Notes under the pieces: generated by a model
The model's input: only the letters and a program-made list of their open reading frames with translations
The model's database searches: none
What the model was told of the DNA's origin: nothing
Shown: in pieces, positions 34,909 through 43,598 of the stretch
Position numbering within the stretch: position 1 is the first letter of the stretch
Layout: each line of letters begins with the position of its first letter
From: Glaciecola sp048820975
GTDB taxonomy: Bacteria; Pseudomonadota; Gammaproteobacteria; Enterobacterales; Alteromonadaceae
Assembly (NCBI RefSeq): GCF_048820975.1
Contig: NZ_JBMEUF010000001.1
Location: 2,294,001-2,358,000 of the forward strand
Direction of reading: 5' to 3'
Length of the DNA: 64,000 nucleotides
Translations under genes and position numbers: made by a program

Positions 34909-35193
34909 ATATAGTTTACTGAGCAAATTAATACTCAATACTAATAAACACCATTTCCACTTTTTATTTAAGGCCTGCAGGTTGCACGCGCTAAATAAAC
35001 AAATGATGCTCAAAATACAAAATTGTCGTCACGCGTAGAGTGTGCCTTTATTTATCTGCACACGCAAGAATATTTCCAGTTTAGCGCAATATTATGAGCG
35101 AATGCAGCGAAAAACTGGTCCAAGGTTCGGTTTTAGCCCTTTATTGAGTACTTCATAATGCATACCCAATAAATAAAAACACACGGAATGCAT

Positions 35194-36729
35194 ATGGAAC
35201 TTGCGGTAGTGTACACACGTGCCAATTTAGGAATTGATGCACCTTTAGTAACAATAGAGGTACATTTGAGTAACGGTTTGCCGGCATTTAACTTAGTTGG
35301 CCTGCCTGAAACCACGGTAAAAGAATCACGTGACCGCGTTCGAAGCGCAATGATAAACGCCGGTTTTGAATTTCCCAACAAACGCATCACTGTAAACATG
35401 GCTCCTGCCGATTTGCCTAAGGGCGGCGGGCGCTTTGATTTAGCCATTGCTATTGGCATTATTTGCGCGAGCGAAGGATTAGGCGCGGGATGCTTAGAAA
35501 CGTATGAATTTGTAGGGGAGCTTGCCCTTTCGGGCGCATTAAGAAGCGTGCAAGGCGCTCTGCCAATGGCATTTGCGGCCGCCAGTTCAAAACGCCAATT
35601 AATTTTGCCGCAATTTAATGCACAAGAAGCTGCCTTAGTTAGCCAAGCGCAAGTATTAAGTGCCAATAGTTTATGGGACGTTTACCTTCACCTAACGGAT
35701 AAAAAACACTTAGCGCAAGCAAAGCCCCAAACTAGCAACAACATCCAAAACAATTACAGTGAAGTATATGGTGATTTAGCTGACATTGTAGAACAAGACC
35801 ACGCCAAACGCGCGCTAACTATATGCGCCGCAGGCGGTCACAACTTACTTCTTTTCGGCCCAGCTGGCACGGGCAAAAGTATGTTGGCAAACCGTTTGTT
35901 GTCTATTTTGCCTGAGCTAGGTGAACAAGATGCGTTAAAAGTAGCGTCTATTCGTTCGGTGGTAGGGCAACAAATTACCCCGCAAAATTGGCGACAACGG
36001 CCGTTTAGGCAACCTCATCATTCTAGTTCAGCAGCAGCTTTAGTTGGCGGTGGCAGCTATCCTATGCCTGGCGAAATTACCTTAGCGCACAAAGGTGTGC
36101 TATTTCTAGATGAGCTACCAGAATTTGGCCGCCACGTGCTTGATGTATTGCGCGAGCCTTTAGAAACCGGTGAAATTAACTTATCACGCGCCAAGCACAA
36201 AACAACTTATCCAGCTAATTTTCAACTAGTAGCAGCAATGAACCCAAGCCCCACAGGCGATGTAGATGACAAACGCTGTAATGATGACCAAATTCTACGC
36301 TACTTAAACAAGGTGTCAGGGCCATTACTTGACCGAATAGACCTACAGGTGCATGTACCGCGAATTGATATTACCCAAGCGATACAAAAACAAAATAGCG
36401 CTAAAAGCCCCCGCGTCACTAGCCAAAATGTGCGCGAGCAAGTAAGCCAAGCACAAGCGGCGCAATATAAACGCCAAGGCTGCTTAAATGCTGATTTAAG
36501 CAATAAAAGTATTGAGCAGTTTGCAGGACTAAGTGACGAAAACCAAAATTTCATAAGCCGCGCAATAGATGCATTGGGGCTGTCGATGCGGGCGTTTCAT
36601 CGCAGCGTAAAAGTGGCGCGCACTATTGCCGATTTAGAACAAAGCCCACTTATTACCAAAAATCATTTAGCTGAGTCGCTGTCATACCGTAGTTTTGACA
36701 AGCTGCTTAAGCAGCTCACGTCAGTTTAA
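35194..36729 (+). CDS. yifB: YifB/ComM family Mg-chelatase-like AAA+ ATPase
   Basis: The protein (511 residues from the ATG at 35194, which has GGA upstream; another ATG is at 35188) begins with LAVVYTRANLGIDAP and the ChlI-like N-terminal domain VTIEVHLSNGLPAFNLVGLPE. The Walker A is GPAGTGKS (about 222-229), followed by a Walker B LFLDELPEF and a C-terminal helical domain. Homologues called ComM act in branch migration during natural transformation. It is divergent from ilvD, as yifB is from the ilv operon in E. coli. Confidence 0.95.
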   Translation: MELAVVYTRANLGIDAPLVTIEVHLSNGLPAFNLVGLPETTVKESRDRVRSAMINAGFEFPNKRITVNMAPADLPKGGGRFDLAIAIGIICASEGLGAGCLETYEFVGELALSGALRSVQGALPMAFAAASSKRQLILPQFNAQEAALVSQAQVLSANSLWDVYLHLTDKKHLAQAKPQTSNNIQNNYSEVYGDLADIVEQDHAKRALTICAAGGHNLLLFGPAGTGKSMLANRLLSILPELGEQDALKVASIRSVVGQQITPQNWRQRPFRQPHHSSSAAALVGGGSYPMPGEITLAHKGVLFLDELPEFGRHVLDVLREPLETGEINLSRAKHKTTYPANFQLVAAMNPSPTGDVDDKRCNDDQILRYLNKVSGPLLDRIDLQVHVPRIDITQAIQKQNSAKSPRVTSQNVREQVSQAQAAQYKRQGCLNADLSNKSIEQFAGLSDENQNFISRAIDALGLSMRAFHRSVKVARTIADLEQSPLITKNHLAESLSYRSFDKLLKQLTSV

Positions 36730-36740
36730 GGTAAGCCTGC

Positions 36741-37853
36741 TTATATTGTATCTAAGGCAGTCAATACATCATGAACAATGTCACTTTCGCGCTCACACCC
36801 TACGCTAAAGCGCACTATGCCTTCAGGGATATCGTCAGACCCCCACCGTGCGCGGCGCTCACCCATACTATGTACGCCACCAAAGCTGGTAGCAACATGC
36901 ACCAATTGGCAGGCTTCAAGAAAGGTAGTGGCAGCTTCGGCATTGGCTAATTCAAAACTAATAATGAAGCCATACAGTGATTGTTGGCGTTTCGCCACTT
37001 CGTGTGAGGGGTCACTTGCTAGGCCTGGGTAACGCACCGAACTCACCTTCGGATGAGTTAGCAGTAGCTGAGCTAATGTCATAGCATTGCTGCACATCCG
37101 TTCAAGGCGCACATCAAGCGTGGCCAAACTGCGATGCACTAACCATGTTTCCATGGGCCCCGGAATGTTGCCTGAAAATTTGCGCCATTCTCGCATCTTC
37201 TCAACAAGCTCATTATTTTGTGAAGACACATGGCCAAATAGAACGTCACTGTGCCCATTAACGGCCTTTGTATCAGCACTCATGGTAATGTCTGCACCCA
37301 ATGTAAGTACTTGCTGACCTAAAAAAGTAAGTGTGGTGTTATCTACCGCTAAAATGCCACCATGCTCATGAATCTTTTTGGCGGCTAAGGCTATATCGAA
37401 GGTATCAAGCATTGGATTACTAGGCGTTTCAAGCAAAGCTAAATCAATACCCTCAAAAGAAAATAAATCAATGTCTTTTGTTGCAATAGTTTGAATATGA
37501 ACACCGAATTTTTGCAGAAACTTTTCAGCATATACGCGCACGGGCGTGTATCCATCATTCGGCAATAATATTGTTTGCCCCGGTTCAACCAAGCTGGTGA
37601 GTACGGCTGCCGCGGCTGACAAACCCGAAGGAAAAATAATGGTATCACCCCCTTCTAACTGCGCTAAGCCCGTTTCAAGATTATGCCAAGTAGGTTGGTT
37701 GAATCGTCCGTATTGATACACGGCTGGGTCAACCTCACCGGCTAAATGAAAGGTGCTGGCAAATTGCGGGCCTTCACGAAAAGGATTACCATTTTTAGCA
37801 GGTAAATCCCCTGCATTAATAGCTTGGGTAGCAAGGGTGGGCTTGTTGGTCAT
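36741..37853 (-). CDS. Cystathionine gamma-lyase/beta-lyase type PLP enzyme
   Basis: Started at the ATG at 37853, the 370-residue protein belongs to the Cys/Met metabolism PLP-dependent family. It has YGRFNQPTWHNLE near residue 45, LLETPSNPMLD, and the PLP lysine in SADTKAVNGHSDVLFG near residue 200. It could be a cystathionine gamma-lyase or beta-lyase; the sequence alone does not decide. It is convergent with yifB, separated by 11 bases, and lies 61 bases downstream of ilvY on the same strand. Confidence 0.82.
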   Translation of the reverse strand: MTNKPTLATQAINAGDLPAKNGNPFREGPQFASTFHLAGEVDPAVYQYGRFNQPTWHNLETGLAQLEGGDTIIFPSGLSAAAAVLTSLVEPGQTILLPNDGYTPVRVYAEKFLQKFGVHIQTIATKDIDLFSFEGIDLALLETPSNPMLDTFDIALAAKKIHEHGGILAVDNTTLTFLGQQVLTLGADITMSADTKAVNGHSDVLFGHVSSQNNELVEKMREWRKFSGNIPGPMETWLVHRSLATLDVRLERMCSNAMTLAQLLLTHPKVSSVRYPGLASDPSHEVAKRQQSLYGFIISFELANAEAATTFLEACQLVHVATSFGGVHSMGERRARWGSDDIPEGIVRFSVGCERESDIVHDVLTALDTI

Positions 37854-37914
37854 AAAAATCTCAGGCAAATATATAAAATTAGCAATAGGCTGCTTACTAT
37901 AAGGGAATCGTAAC

Positions 37915-38790
37915 TTACACTGCAAACATTTGGCTTACGGCCTTAATTAAGGGCTCATTCATTCTTTCGTTCAAGTAACACAAACCTAAGCGATAGTGCT
38001 CAATATCATTTACCGATACCGTTTGCACTTTGGTTTTAGCGGCTGAGTTTTCAAGTACTATTTGGGGCACAAAACCAATCCCTAAGCCTAGCGCCACCAT
38101 GCTCACAATGGCCTCATTACCTGACACCTTCGCATATACTCTTGGGCGAATATTGTGTTCAGCAAACCAATGGTTAACAATACGTTTCGAAGGCCCTTGA
38201 GCGGGCATAATCACATTTGTGTTTTGCCACTTTATGTCATTTACCGTACTTACATTCATGTTACTAGGCACAATAAGCGTAAGCGGCACTATATCTATGG
38301 CTTGAAAGTGGATATTTGCGGGGAAATCAGGTGTATGAATAGCAATCGCTACGTCAGCGTTATTGCCTTGTTTAAGCTCGCTTACCTTGCTTAATGCTAA
38401 GGCATGGTCACCAGTATCAAGTTTAATTTCAACCGCGGGGTAAAGGGTACGAATTTTTTCAAGCAAGGTAGGTAAATAAGTTTGCGCTGCCGTTACCGAG
38501 CAATATAAAGACAACTCACCGCTTAACTCTTCCCCCTGTTGTTTAAATTCGCTTTGCAGCTGATGGTACTGGGCAAGGGTTTCATCAGCAAAGCTTAATA
38601 ATTTTCGCCCAGCACTGGTTAACTGTACGTTTCTATTGTTACGAATAAACAGGGTTACGCCACACTCTTGCTCAAGGCGCATAATAATGCGCGTTAAGGT
38701 AGGCGGAGACACAAACATAGCCGATGACGTTTTCGTAAAACTTAAGCTAGTTGCCAAATGTTGGAACTGTTTTAAACTTTTAATGTCCAT
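37915..38790 (-). CDS. ilvY: LysR family activator IlvY
   Basis: IlvY activates ilvC in response to its substrates. The 291-residue protein (ATG at 38790, MDIKSLKQFQHLATSLSF) has the LysR helix-turn-helix VSPPTLTRIIMRLEQECG (about 28-46) followed by a linker helix and a substrate-binding domain starting with GELSLYCSVTAAQTYLP, which closely resembles E. coli IlvY. It is divergent from ilvC, the classical ilvY-ilvC pair, with palindromes in the 178-base gap. Confidence 0.94.
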   Translation of the reverse strand: MDIKSLKQFQHLATSLSFTKTSSAMFVSPPTLTRIIMRLEQECGVTLFIRNNRNVQLTSAGRKLLSFADETLAQYHQLQSEFKQQGEELSGELSLYCSVTAAQTYLPTLLEKIRTLYPAVEIKLDTGDHALALSKVSELKQGNNADVAIAIHTPDFPANIHFQAIDIVPLTLIVPSNMNVSTVNDIKWQNTNVIMPAQGPSKRIVNHWFAEHNIRPRVYAKVSGNEAIVSMVALGLGIGFVPQIVLENSAAKTKVQTVSVNDIEHYRLGLCYLNERMNEPLIKAVSQMFAV

Positions 38791-38848
38791 AATTTGCACT
38801 ATTTTTAGCAAGCAAGGCATCGAATAATAACGTTTATTTCACTTTAAA

Positions 38849-38874
38849 CAATAGTCTATTGCAAATAATTCAAT
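38849..38874. promoter_or_regulatory. Candidate IlvY operators between ilvY and ilvC
   Basis: CAATAGTCTATTG (38849-38861) is a palindrome with 6-base arms around a single T. ATTG-N9-CAAT (38858-38874) overlaps it and is also an inverted repeat of the LysR type. They sit directly on the candidate -35 of ilvC, where a LysR activator would be expected. Confidence 0.6.
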
Positions 38875-38888
38875 TTATAAAATAATAC
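38859..38888 (+). promoter_or_regulatory. Candidate ilvC promoter
   Basis: TTGCAA (38859-38864) and TAATAC (38883-38888) are separated by 18 bases and end 80 bases upstream of the ilvC ATG. The -35 lies inside the candidate IlvY operators, as expected of an activated promoter. By eye only. Confidence 0.5.
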
Positions 38889-38968
38889 GCTTTGCTACTA
38901 TGCATTCCAAGGTCGTCACAGACTACAAATTTTAGTTTTGCATTTTAGATGCTCGGAATACAAATTAC

Positions 38969-40447
38969 ATGGCAAATTATTTTAACAGCTTAGCTTTCAG
39001 ACAACAGATTGACCAAATTGGTCAATGTAGATTCATGCAACGCGAAGAATTCGCAACTGGTTGTGATTTCCTTAAAGGAAAATCAATCGTAATTGTGGGT
39101 TGTGGTGCACAGGGTTTAAACCAAGGTTTAAACATGCGCGATTCAGGCTTAAACGTAAGCTACGCCTTACGCCAATCAGCTATTGATGAAAAACGTGACT
39201 CATTTGTACGTGCAAGTGAAAACGGTTTCACCGTTGGGACTTATCAAGATCTTATTCCTAACGCTGACTTAGTTTACAACCTTACGCCTGACAAACAGCA
39301 CGCGAGCGTTGTTGAAGCTGTAATGCCACTAATGAAGAAAGGCGCAACCTTGTCTTATTCTCATGGCTTCAACATTGTTGAAGAAGGCCAGCAAATTAGA
39401 AGTGACATTACTGTAGTAATGTGTGCTCCTAAATGCCCAGGCACTGAAGTTCGTGAAGAATATAAGCGTGGCTTTGGTGTACCAACACTTATTGCGGTTC
39501 ACCCTGAAAATGACCCACAAGGCGAAGGCTTCGAAATTGCCAAAGCATTGGCAAGTGCAACTGGCGGTGACCGCGCAGGTGTACTTGAAAGTAGCTTCGT
39601 TGCCGAAGTTAAATCTGACCTAATGGGTGAGCAAACTATTCTTTGTGGTATGCAACAAGCCGCTGCGGTACTTGCTTACGACAAAATGGTTGCTGAAGGT
39701 GTTGACGCTGCATACGCAGGTGCACTTATTCAATACGGCCTTGAAGCAATTACCGAAGCACTGAAAATTGGCGGCGTAACCAACATGATGGACCGCTTGT
39801 CAAACCCAGCTAAAGTACTTGCGTTTGATTTGTCAGAAGAATTAACTGACATGATGCGTCCATTATTTGAAAAACACCAAGACGATATTATTTCAGGTGA
39901 GTTTTCAAAAACCATGATGGAAGATTGGGCTAATGGCGATGCGAACTTGCTGAAATGGCGTGAAGAAACCGGTCAAACTGGTTTTGAAAATGCACCAGAG
40001 TACACAGGTACTATTACTGACCAAGAGTTTTTTGATAAGGGCATATTACTCGTTGCCATGATCAAAACAGGTGTTGAAGTAGCATTTGATGTAATGGTTG
40101 AAGCCGGTATTTTACCAGAGTCAGCTTATTATGAATCACTTCACGAAACGCCGTTAATCTCAAACACGATTTCTCGTAAAAGATTGTACGAAATGAATGT
40201 AGTAATTTCAGATACTGCAGAATACGGCAACTACTTGTTTGCCAACGCAGCTATCCCACTACTTCAAGAAAAGTTAATGCCTAAAATCACCCTTGAGCAC
40301 ATTGGTGGCGGCCTGAGCAACACCGGTAACGGCGTTGATAACTCAAGACTAGTGGCTATTAACAAAACTATTCGTAACCACGGCGTTGAAGCCATTGGTG
40401 AAGAATTACGTGGATACATGACCGATATGAAAGCAATTATTGCTTAA
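38969..40447 (+). CDS. ilvC: Ketol-acid reductoisomerase, class II
   Basis: IlvC isomerises and reduces acetolactate and acetohydroxybutyrate using NADPH and Mg. At 492 residues it is the long class II form with a duplicated C-terminal domain, as in E. coli. The Rossmann motif is GCGAQGLNQGLNMRDSG near residues 46-62, and CPGTEVREEYKRGFGVP with an acidic metal site follows. It is divergent from ilvY and ends at a strong terminator; codon use looks more biased than in its neighbours, suggesting high expression. Confidence 0.98.
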   Translation: MANYFNSLAFRQQIDQIGQCRFMQREEFATGCDFLKGKSIVIVGCGAQGLNQGLNMRDSGLNVSYALRQSAIDEKRDSFVRASENGFTVGTYQDLIPNADLVYNLTPDKQHASVVEAVMPLMKKGATLSYSHGFNIVEEGQQIRSDITVVMCAPKCPGTEVREEYKRGFGVPTLIAVHPENDPQGEGFEIAKALASATGGDRAGVLESSFVAEVKSDLMGEQTILCGMQQAAAVLAYDKMVAEGVDAAYAGALIQYGLEAITEALKIGGVTNMMDRLSNPAKVLAFDLSEELTDMMRPLFEKHQDDIISGEFSKTMMEDWANGDANLLKWREETGQTGFENAPEYTGTITDQEFFDKGILLVAMIKTGVEVAFDVMVEAGILPESAYYESLHETPLISNTISRKRLYEMNVVISDTAEYGNYLFANAAIPLLQEKLMPKITLEHIGGGLSNTGNGVDNSRLVAINKTIRNHGVEAIGEELRGYMTDMKAIIA

Positions 40448-40503
40448 TCATCGGGTGTAACCACACCAGTTCTGTCGTTAGGTGCTTAAACTAAGCTCCT
40501 TTT

Positions 40504-40530
40504 GCCCGGCCATTTTGGTCGGGCTTTTTT
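40504..40530 (+). terminator. Rho-independent terminator after ilvC
   Basis: GCCCGGCC and GGTCGGGC form an 8-bp stem with one G-U pair around ATTTT, followed by six T. The RAYT unit begins 6 bases further on. Confidence 0.9.
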
Positions 40531-41245
40531 AAAATGGGGTCAGTGTAACTTTTTGCTTAACAGGTCTACCCATTTTTCCTGATTTCAATTTACTCCCAAT
40601 CATTGTTTCAATTTTACCTTTGAATTCATCGTCGCCCAATACTATTTCTTTGTTCAAACTTACTCTTATTTCATTGATTAAAGATTGAGGGAGTGTCTCG
40701 TTGAACAATGACCGATATGCGCTCAGTCTCGTCGTACAGGTAGTCCCTAATTGCAAATAGATGTCATGTGGTTTGCATAACTCTGACAATACACCTAATG
40801 CATTATTGTGATAGCTCGACCATTTGTATTGCCATGGTTCATTGACCATTTTGGCTCTGACCGGATTCAATTCTATGTAGCGGTAAACATTGAGTAAATA
40901 AGTTGAAGTGCAGACCAACGACGATTTGAAGCGACCTTCCCAAAGGGTTCCTGTTTGCTTATAGGTGTCGTTAAAGTACCTTACATATTTTCTGCCTAGT
41001 GATTGCATCATTTGACTAACGCCCAAGTTGTCTGACCGCGGAGTGCACAACAAATGCACATGGTTGGTCATAAACACCCAAGCATGTAATGCTACATTAA
41101 ATTTTTCGCTATATTGTTTTAACCAACTGGCATAAACAATAAAATCTTGTTCACGTTTAAAGCAAACTTTACGGTTGTTACCACGCTGAACAACATGTTG
41201 CGTCACATCTTTGGGGCCTATCCTTCTGCGCCTTGCCATATTCAT
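40529..41245 (-). CDS. REP-associated tyrosine (RAYT) transposase, Y1/HUH family
   Basis: The 238-residue protein has the HUH motif in MTNHVHLLCTP (His62, His64) and a candidate catalytic tyrosine in GRKYVRYFND, with TGTLWEGRFKSSLV and YIELNPVRAKMV, all typical of IS200-like RAYT proteins. RAYTs are single-copy, domesticated transposases linked to dispersed REP palindromes. The final residues and the stop codon lie inside the left terminal repeat of the unit. The C-terminal extension (about 170-238) is basic. The gene looks intact. A decayed copy is at 43.1-43.5 kb. Confidence 0.9.
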   Translation of the reverse strand: MNMARRRRIGPKDVTQHVVQRGNNRKVCFKREQDFIVYASWLKQYSEKFNVALHAWVFMTNHVHLLCTPRSDNLGVSQMMQSLGRKYVRYFNDTYKQTGTLWEGRFKSSLVCTSTYLLNVYRYIELNPVRAKMVNEPWQYKWSSYHNNALGVLSELCKPHDIYLQLGTTCTTRLSAYRSLFNETLPQSLINEIRVSLNKEIVLGDDEFKGKIETMIGSKLKSGKMGRPVKQKVTLTPF

Positions 41246-41347
41246 TCCATCGATAAACTATTCTGTTATCAATATAAAACGAAGCAAATTTATTACAATC
41301 CTGTACCTAGCAAAACTGGACTTAGGGGGTAAGTAACACTGACCCCC
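40536..41347. mobile_element. RAYT transposase unit with inverted ends
   Basis: The unit begins with GGGGTCAGTGTAACTT (40536-40551) and ends with AAGTAACACTGACCCCC (41331-41347), which are near-perfect inverted repeats of each other. About 812 bp are enclosed, with the RAYT gene filling nearly all of it. The same ends delimit the decayed copy at 43148-43490. Confidence 0.82.
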
Positions 41348-41354
41348 TTTTTTA

Positions 41355-43052
41355 TTATTTCACCACTACCGATGACTCAATAGTAATACCTTTATCCGTA
41401 ATGTTAGTTTCCGCACTCAGCACCATATCCGTTTCCATCATTGTTTCAAGCTCAGGTGGAATAGCTTGTCCTGACATTTGCATAATAGGAAGTAATTGAG
41501 TAAAGAATTGACCATAATCAATCGTAATCGCTTGCAGTCCATTTGCTTCAACACTCTCAGCAAGTACTGACTCAGCTTGTACTTTCCCTTTAGCACCAGA
41601 GTAAATCACTAAATGCTCTTGGTTAGCTTGAGCTTTTACTTCTAGACCAAACTGATCAAGCATAGGAACGACTTCATTCAACGAAAGTTCTTCGCCTTTC
41701 GCGGGCAATGGTTGAGAAGCTAAAAAAGGCACAAATGTTTGTAGGCTACCGTAAAGTGAGCCTATATTTTCAGCTGAAAAAGAAACAATAGCATCAACTG
41801 CCATTTCCTGACCACCTGACATATCAAACTCGAATTCATTCACAGCTGCTGCTGCACCAAAGAAACCATTTGCAATACCTGCCATCGCGAAAGCGCCAGT
41901 AGGATTGTTTTGCTTTAATTCCTTTTGCAGGGCAAGTATTGGCTCGCAAGACAAAGGCAGATTAGCAACCGCATTAAACATAGAGCTTACACTGCCGCTT
42001 AACTCAGCAACATCCACACCCAAGCCAACAGACATAATACTAGTGCTGTCTTTCACAAAGTTAGGGATGAACCCTCTCAATGCTTTTAATGCATCGATCG
42101 TTACTTTGCTATTTGTTGGAATGAGTACTTTACCATCTATTTTAACCCCATCTTCAGCAAGCAAATCGATGTTGCTATCCATAAAGACACCAGGCCATAA
42201 GGCAGAAAGCATACTAATATCGGCTTTACACGCAGGCTCTCTAAACATTTCAAATTCTTGCTGAAACTCTTCACCAGCGAGTGTGTTTAAATCTATCGCC
42301 AAAGAGTTGCCATCCAAAGAAGTAAACATCAAACCAAGCTGCTTCGAACTTATAAAGCCAAATGCTTCTTTACTCATTTCATATTCATTCGTTAGCTTGT
42401 TATATACATCGCTGCCTACTAGTGGCTTGCTTTGCTTTTCAAAAGCCATGGTTGTTCTAAGATGCGCATCGCCTAACTTTGGACTATGAATAGCAATCAC
42501 TCCCCAACCATCTGCGGCTCTTACCAAAAGGTCAAGTTGTTCAGTTTCATCTAACACATAGCGCACGTAGCTTTGGCCATCAACAACTTCATCACTATAC
42601 GCAATGTTTGACGCTTGTTGTGCTTCAGAGAAAAAAGCTAAAAACCTTGCTTCATCTTTTAATTCCCAATGCATCACTGGTGCAATACCATTCATAAAGA
42701 ATAATGAGCGTAATTGATTCTTAACGCCTATTTTCGTCTCTATGTCATCTGGTGTAGACAATGCACTCATAAGGCCAGTAACTAAAGTTAATGCAAACTT
42801 ACTAGTTGCATCGCTTTCACTCTCTAAGCTTTTTTCTAGCATAGTCACTAATTCACCGTATTGACTAGGCTGCATACCAAGAGAAGCCAAATACGCTTTC
42901 ATATCAACAGGCTCGAGCTGTGCAGACATTAATACCGTATCACCAGGAATATAGTCGAGTCGCTCTATATTTGCGCTACTCTTGCCGCCTAAGAGTTGAT
43001 AGGCTCCGAAGCCCAATACAACTAGCACTATGAGGATTATAAGATTTTTCAT
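41355..43052 (-). CDS. Unrecognised membrane-anchored 565-residue protein
   Basis: I do not recognise this family. The N-terminus has a single hydrophobic segment (about 3-22) followed directly by GGKSS, so it is probably a signal anchor or exported protein. The rest has repeated mixed alpha/beta segments such as IPGDTVLMSAQLEP, GWGVIAIHSPKLGDAHLR and LALQKELKQNNPTGAFAMAG; the pattern recalls large periplasmic DUF3352-like proteins, but I cannot support a match. It has no catalytic motif. It is enclosed by the intact RAYT unit on one side and its decayed copy on the other, both in the same orientation. Confidence 0.7.
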   Translation of the reverse strand: MKNLIILIVLVVLGFGAYQLLGGKSSANIERLDYIPGDTVLMSAQLEPVDMKAYLASLGMQPSQYGELVTMLEKSLESESDATSKFALTLVTGLMSALSTPDDIETKIGVKNQLRSLFFMNGIAPVMHWELKDEARFLAFFSEAQQASNIAYSDEVVDGQSYVRYVLDETEQLDLLVRAADGWGVIAIHSPKLGDAHLRTTMAFEKQSKPLVGSDVYNKLTNEYEMSKEAFGFISSKQLGLMFTSLDGNSLAIDLNTLAGEEFQQEFEMFREPACKADISMLSALWPGVFMDSNIDLLAEDGVKIDGKVLIPTNSKVTIDALKALRGFIPNFVKDSTSIMSVGLGVDVAELSGSVSSMFNAVANLPLSCEPILALQKELKQNNPTGAFAMAGIANGFFGAAAAVNEFEFDMSGGQEMAVDAIVSFSAENIGSLYGSLQTFVPFLASQPLPAKGEELSLNEVVPMLDQFGLEVKAQANQEHLVIYSGAKGKVQAESVLAESVEANGLQAITIDYGQFFTQLLPIMQMSGQAIPPELETMMETDMVLSAETNITDKGITIESSVVVK

Positions 43053-43147
43053 AAAGGTTCCTTGTTGAAGTTATTAAGTAGCGTCCTCGCTACATCTATA
43101 TGTGTGTTTACAACCCATTGAATATACCACCATTGGGCGTGAAATAT

Positions 43148-43490
43148 GGGGGTCAGTGTCACTTTATTTCTTAACAGGCGTGCCCACTTTTCCTGATTTT
43201 AATTTATTCCTTCTCATCGCTTTAATTTTACCATTGAGTTCGCCGTGCCTAATACTAATTCGATGCAGCAGCAAACATTAAGTAAATAATTTAAAGTGCA
43301 GACCAACTACGATTATAAGCGACCTTCCCTAAGCGCTCCTGTTTGCTTATACGTGTCGTTAAAGTACCTTGCATATGTTCCGCCTAGTGATTACTTCATT
43401 TGACTAGCGCCCAAGCATGTAATACTACATTTATTACAATATTGTACCTAGCAAAACTAGACTTAGGGGGGGGAAGTAACACTGACCCCC
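43148..43490. pseudogene. Decayed, internally deleted copy of the RAYT unit
   Basis: This 343-bp stretch starts with GGGGGTCAGTGTCACTTT and ends with AAGTAACACTGACCCCC (43474-43490), the ends of the unit at 40536-41347, and runs in the same orientation. In between, it aligns base for base with blocks of the intact transposase gene but lacks more than half of it. Read in the old frame, the segment equivalent to YFNDTYKQTGTLWEGRF becomes YFNDTYKQTGALREGRL followed by stop codons. Most of the 545-base gap between the flanking genes is this remnant; the rest shows nothing recognisable. Confidence 0.88.
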
Positions 43491-43598
43491 TTTTTTCGCT
43501 ATGTAACTTAGTTGCATTTTAGCGCATAATGGTTTTGCACTAATCGGCGTCAAATTTTAGAATGCTGGTTAATAAAATAAGAAAACATAGGATCGAAT

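Noticed and set aside
34819..35013. 64-codon minus-strand frame upstream of ilvD
   Set aside because: It starts at a TTG with no binding site and has no recognisable fold. It may contain a leader, but I do not call it a gene.
35133..35666. 177-codon minus-strand frame opposite yifB
   Set aside because: It is antisense to the well-defined yifB coding sequence.
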